A stretch of DNA of 6,432 nt from an uncultured Pseudobdellovibrionaceae bacterium. Lineage in GTDB: Bacteria; Bdellovibrionota; Bdellovibrionia; Bdellovibrionales; Bdellovibrionaceae. Below the pieces are notes generated by a model. The model was not told the DNA's origin. It ran no database searches and saw only the letters and a program-made list of their open reading frames with translations. The stretch is taken from assembly GCA_937900305.1 (NCBI GenBank), contig CALCCV010000297.1, forward strand, positions 1 to 6,432. The letters are read 5' to 3'. Position 1 is the stretch's first letter. Every line of letters starts with the position of its first letter. A program made the position numbers and the translations under genes. This document shows, in pieces, positions 6,302 to 6,432 of the stretch.

Positions 6302-6432
6302 TCAAATTTCTAACAACAAGCGCTCAGGATCTTCGATGCCTTCTTTGATTTTCACGAGAAAGGTCACAGCCTCTTTGCCATCAATGATGCGATGGTCGTA
6401 AGAGAGGGCCACGTACATCATTGAGCGAATTT
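6302..6432 (-). CDS. sucB: Dihydrolipoyl succinyltransferase E2, C-terminal end (5' partial)
   Basis: This was translated directly from the minus strand; the gene runs off the right window edge, leaving 43 codons and a TGA stop (complement of 6302-6304). The fragment reads IRSMMYVALSYDHRIIDG, then KEAVTFLVKIKEGIEDPERL and LLEI. SYDHRIIDG is the catalytic motif of 2-oxo acid dehydrogenase acyltransferases: its His is the general base and the Asp of IIDG is also conserved. The ending KEGIEDPERLLLEI closely matches the C-termini of 2-oxoglutarate dehydrogenase E2 (SucB) rather than the pyruvate dehydrogenase E2 (AceF). The enzyme transfers the succinyl group from lipoamide to coenzyme A in the citric acid cycle. 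lpdA follows 47 bp downstream in the same direction, so E2 and E3 are probably in one transcript, with sucA expected further upstream outside the window. Confidence 0.92.
   Translation of the reverse strand, partial: IRSMMYVALSYDHRIIDGKEAVTFLVKIKEGIEDPERLLLEI

Overview
The window looks like ordinary chromosome from a free-living Gram-negative bacterium of moderate G+C content. The styles of a STAS-like protein and of a membrane-anchored NlpC/P60-like protein, next to a sucB-lpdA pair, suggest a Bdellovibrionota (Bdellovibrio-like) or other former deltaproteobacterial genome. That placement rests on remembered resemblance and was not searched. No mobile element, CRISPR array, tRNA or rRNA is visible.

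Layout, left to right: (1) the 3' part of a fatty-acid hydroxylase / sterol desaturase family membrane enzyme on the + strand, with its histidine boxes intact; (2) converging on it and overlapping its 3' end by 57 bp, a 511-aa minus-strand protein with a basic N-terminus, one membrane anchor and a C-terminal cysteine-peptidase-like (NlpC/P60 or CHAP-like) domain. A short heptanucleotide repeat tract (GTCAGAC/GTCAGAA units) lies in the overlap and supplies the minus-strand stop codon; (3) a 261-bp divergent intergenic region with two perfect short palindromes; (4) a + strand pair, a 185-aa STAS-like protein followed 45 bp later by an ABC-F ATPase of the Uup type; (5) converging on that pair, the minus-strand sucB-lpdA segment, with complete dihydrolipoyl dehydrogenase and the last 43 codons of the 2-oxoglutarate dehydrogenase E2 subunit.

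The sucB-lpdA pair is central metabolism: E2 and E3 of 2-oxoglutarate dehydrogenase, transcribed in the order E2 then E3. Uup is a translation/ribosome-associated ATPase. The 511-aa protein is probably anchored in the inner membrane with its enzyme domain in the periplasm, where peptidoglycan is a plausible substrate. I see no convincing new multi-gene system. The items most worth a second look are the heptad tract, which carries stops in all three frames on one strand and none in the reading frame on the other, the uncharacterised 511-aa protein, and the palindromes in the divergent promoter region.
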